64,000 bases of DNA from Zoogloea oryzae. GTDB lineage: Bacteria > Pseudomonadota > Gammaproteobacteria > Burkholderiales > Rhodocyclaceae. Location of the stretch: NCBI RefSeq assembly GCF_030161255.1, contig NZ_BSPX01000003.1:72152-136151 (forward strand), written 5' to 3'. The notes beneath the pieces were generated by a model. That model had not been told where the DNA came from. It made no database searches and saw only the letters and a program-made list of their open reading frames with translations. Position 1 is the stretch's first letter. Every line of letters begins with the position of its first letter. Positions 63,657-64,000 of the stretch are shown here, piece by piece. The position numbers and the translations under genes are program-made.

Positions 63657-63908
63657 TTGAAGCCGTTCATCTTCCACTTGAACGTGTTCAAGTCATCCCT
63701 GGGCGCGTTCAGGTTTTTGTTGAACCGCTTCAAGTCAGACTTGAACCCGTTTAACTAATACTTGGGTTAGTTCAGCTTTTTGTTGAACCGGTTCAGCTCG
63801 AACTTGAATGAATTCAACTCTGACTTGAACCACTTCAAGTCCGACTTGAAAACGCCTACCAAAAACTTGAAGCAGTTCAAGTCTGGGTTAAGGCAGTTCA
63901 AGTGAGCC
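63657..63908. repeat. array of twelve 21-bp units, TTGAA-N4-TTCAA core
   Basis: Units begin at 63657, 63678, 63699, 63720, 63741, 63762, 63783, 63804, 63825, 63846, 63867 and 63888, exactly 21 bp apart. The best units read TTGAACcgcTTCAAGTCagAC: a palindromic TTGAA-N4-TTCAA followed by a 7-bp linker (GTCNNAC). The units at 63699, 63762 and 63846 are degenerate. Both strands can encode heptads of the form L-N-x-F-K-x-D, but stops (for example TAA at 63756) interrupt every frame. The last unit is cut by an insertion sequence at 63904. Confidence 0.92.
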
Positions 63909-64000
63909 TGTCCGAATTTTTGTGTTTGAGGCATAACGTAGTCCCGGAAAGGAATGGTTATGCCAAGGAAGAAACAGAAACAGCCGCTGCCTGCGGTTGC
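63904..64000 (+). mobile_element. left end of an IS256-family insertion sequence (partial)
   Basis: Starts with GAGCCTGTCCGAA... and TTGTGT at positions 17-22 of the end. The GA start, the GTCCG at positions 7-11 and TTGTGT at 17-22 coincide with the terminal inverted repeat of IS256. The transposase start codon follows 56 bp inside. The right end and target duplication lie beyond the window. Confidence 0.72.
63960..64000 (+). CDS. IS256-family transposase, first 13 codons only
   Basis: ATG 63960 with AAAGGA at 63948-63953. The visible residues MPRKKQKQPLPAV resemble the basic start followed by a Leu-Pro-Ala segment common in IS256-family transposases. Truncated by the window edge. Confidence 0.6.
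   Translation, partial: MPRKKQKQPLPAV

Noticed and set aside
63395..63733. - strand protein coded from the repeat array through dctR
   Set aside because: Starts at a TTG right after a stop in the array, has no ribosome-binding site and is antisense to the well-supported regulator gene.
63657..63908. CRISPR array
   Set aside because: Units are 21 bp with variable centres and no constant-repeat/unique-spacer alternation, and no cas genes are present.

Overview
The window is a high-GC chromosomal segment from a betaproteobacterium, most likely Rhodocyclales (Azoarcus/Thauera/Zoogloea/Dechloromonas-like). This rests on the gene order ndk-rlmN-pilW-rodZ-ispG-hisS-yfgM-bamB-der-hfq-hflX-hflK-hflC-hisZ-purA, a complete exosortase A (XrtA) exopolysaccharide locus of the type known from Rhodocyclales, a cbb3 oxidase maturation pair and a C4-dicarboxylate TRAP system. 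The genus assignment is inference; no rRNA gene is present.

Layout. 1-4.9 kb (mostly +): the 3' end of metY, a serine alpha/beta-hydrolase, a DUF2189 membrane protein, a convergent EamA/DMT exporter (-), a SIMPL-like periplasmic protein, dtd and an NlpC/P60 lipoprotein. 4.9-6.1 kb: hemB (-) and an intergenic region with a + strand intrinsic terminator that no annotated + strand gene uses (candidate sRNA). 6.1-31.4 kb (all -): a Wzx-type flippase, then a tightly packed 19-gene XrtA polysaccharide operon read right to left: export lipoprotein, chain-length protein, tyrosine autokinase, beta-barrel protein, AAA ATPase, deacetylase, FemAB, two sugar transferases, amidotransferase, two GT4, AMP-ligase, Wzy/O-ligase-like protein, exosortase A, two more glycosyltransferases, an AAC(3)-fold acetyltransferase and an alpha/alpha-toroid protein. 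No PEP-CTERM substrate, no priming glycosyltransferase and no PrsK/PrsR regulator lie in this window.

31.6-34.6 kb: a DUF1302-like outer-membrane protein, a LolD/MacB-like ABC ATPase and a divergent LolA-like protein, with no permease beside them. 34.6-38.6 kb: a flavin-split-barrel protein, rlmB and rnr. 38.6-39.0 kb: two identical tRNA-Leu(CAG) genes, each with its own near-consensus promoter and matching terminator. 39.2-54.6 kb: the long - strand housekeeping run purA to ndk. 54.8-57.7 kb: ccoS and ccoI, with an FNR-type palindrome and a candidate anaerobically induced sRNA just downstream of ccoS. 57.8-63.6 kb: dctPQM (-) divergent from a DctS/DctR-like two-component pair (+).

63.6-64.0 kb: an array of twelve 21-bp units built on TTGAA-N4-TTCAA, cut by the left end of an IS256-family insertion sequence whose transposase runs off the window. 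The items most worth following up are this 21-bp array, the FNR-linked sRNA candidate at about 54.8 kb and the sRNA candidate with a CCTCC loop beside hemB.
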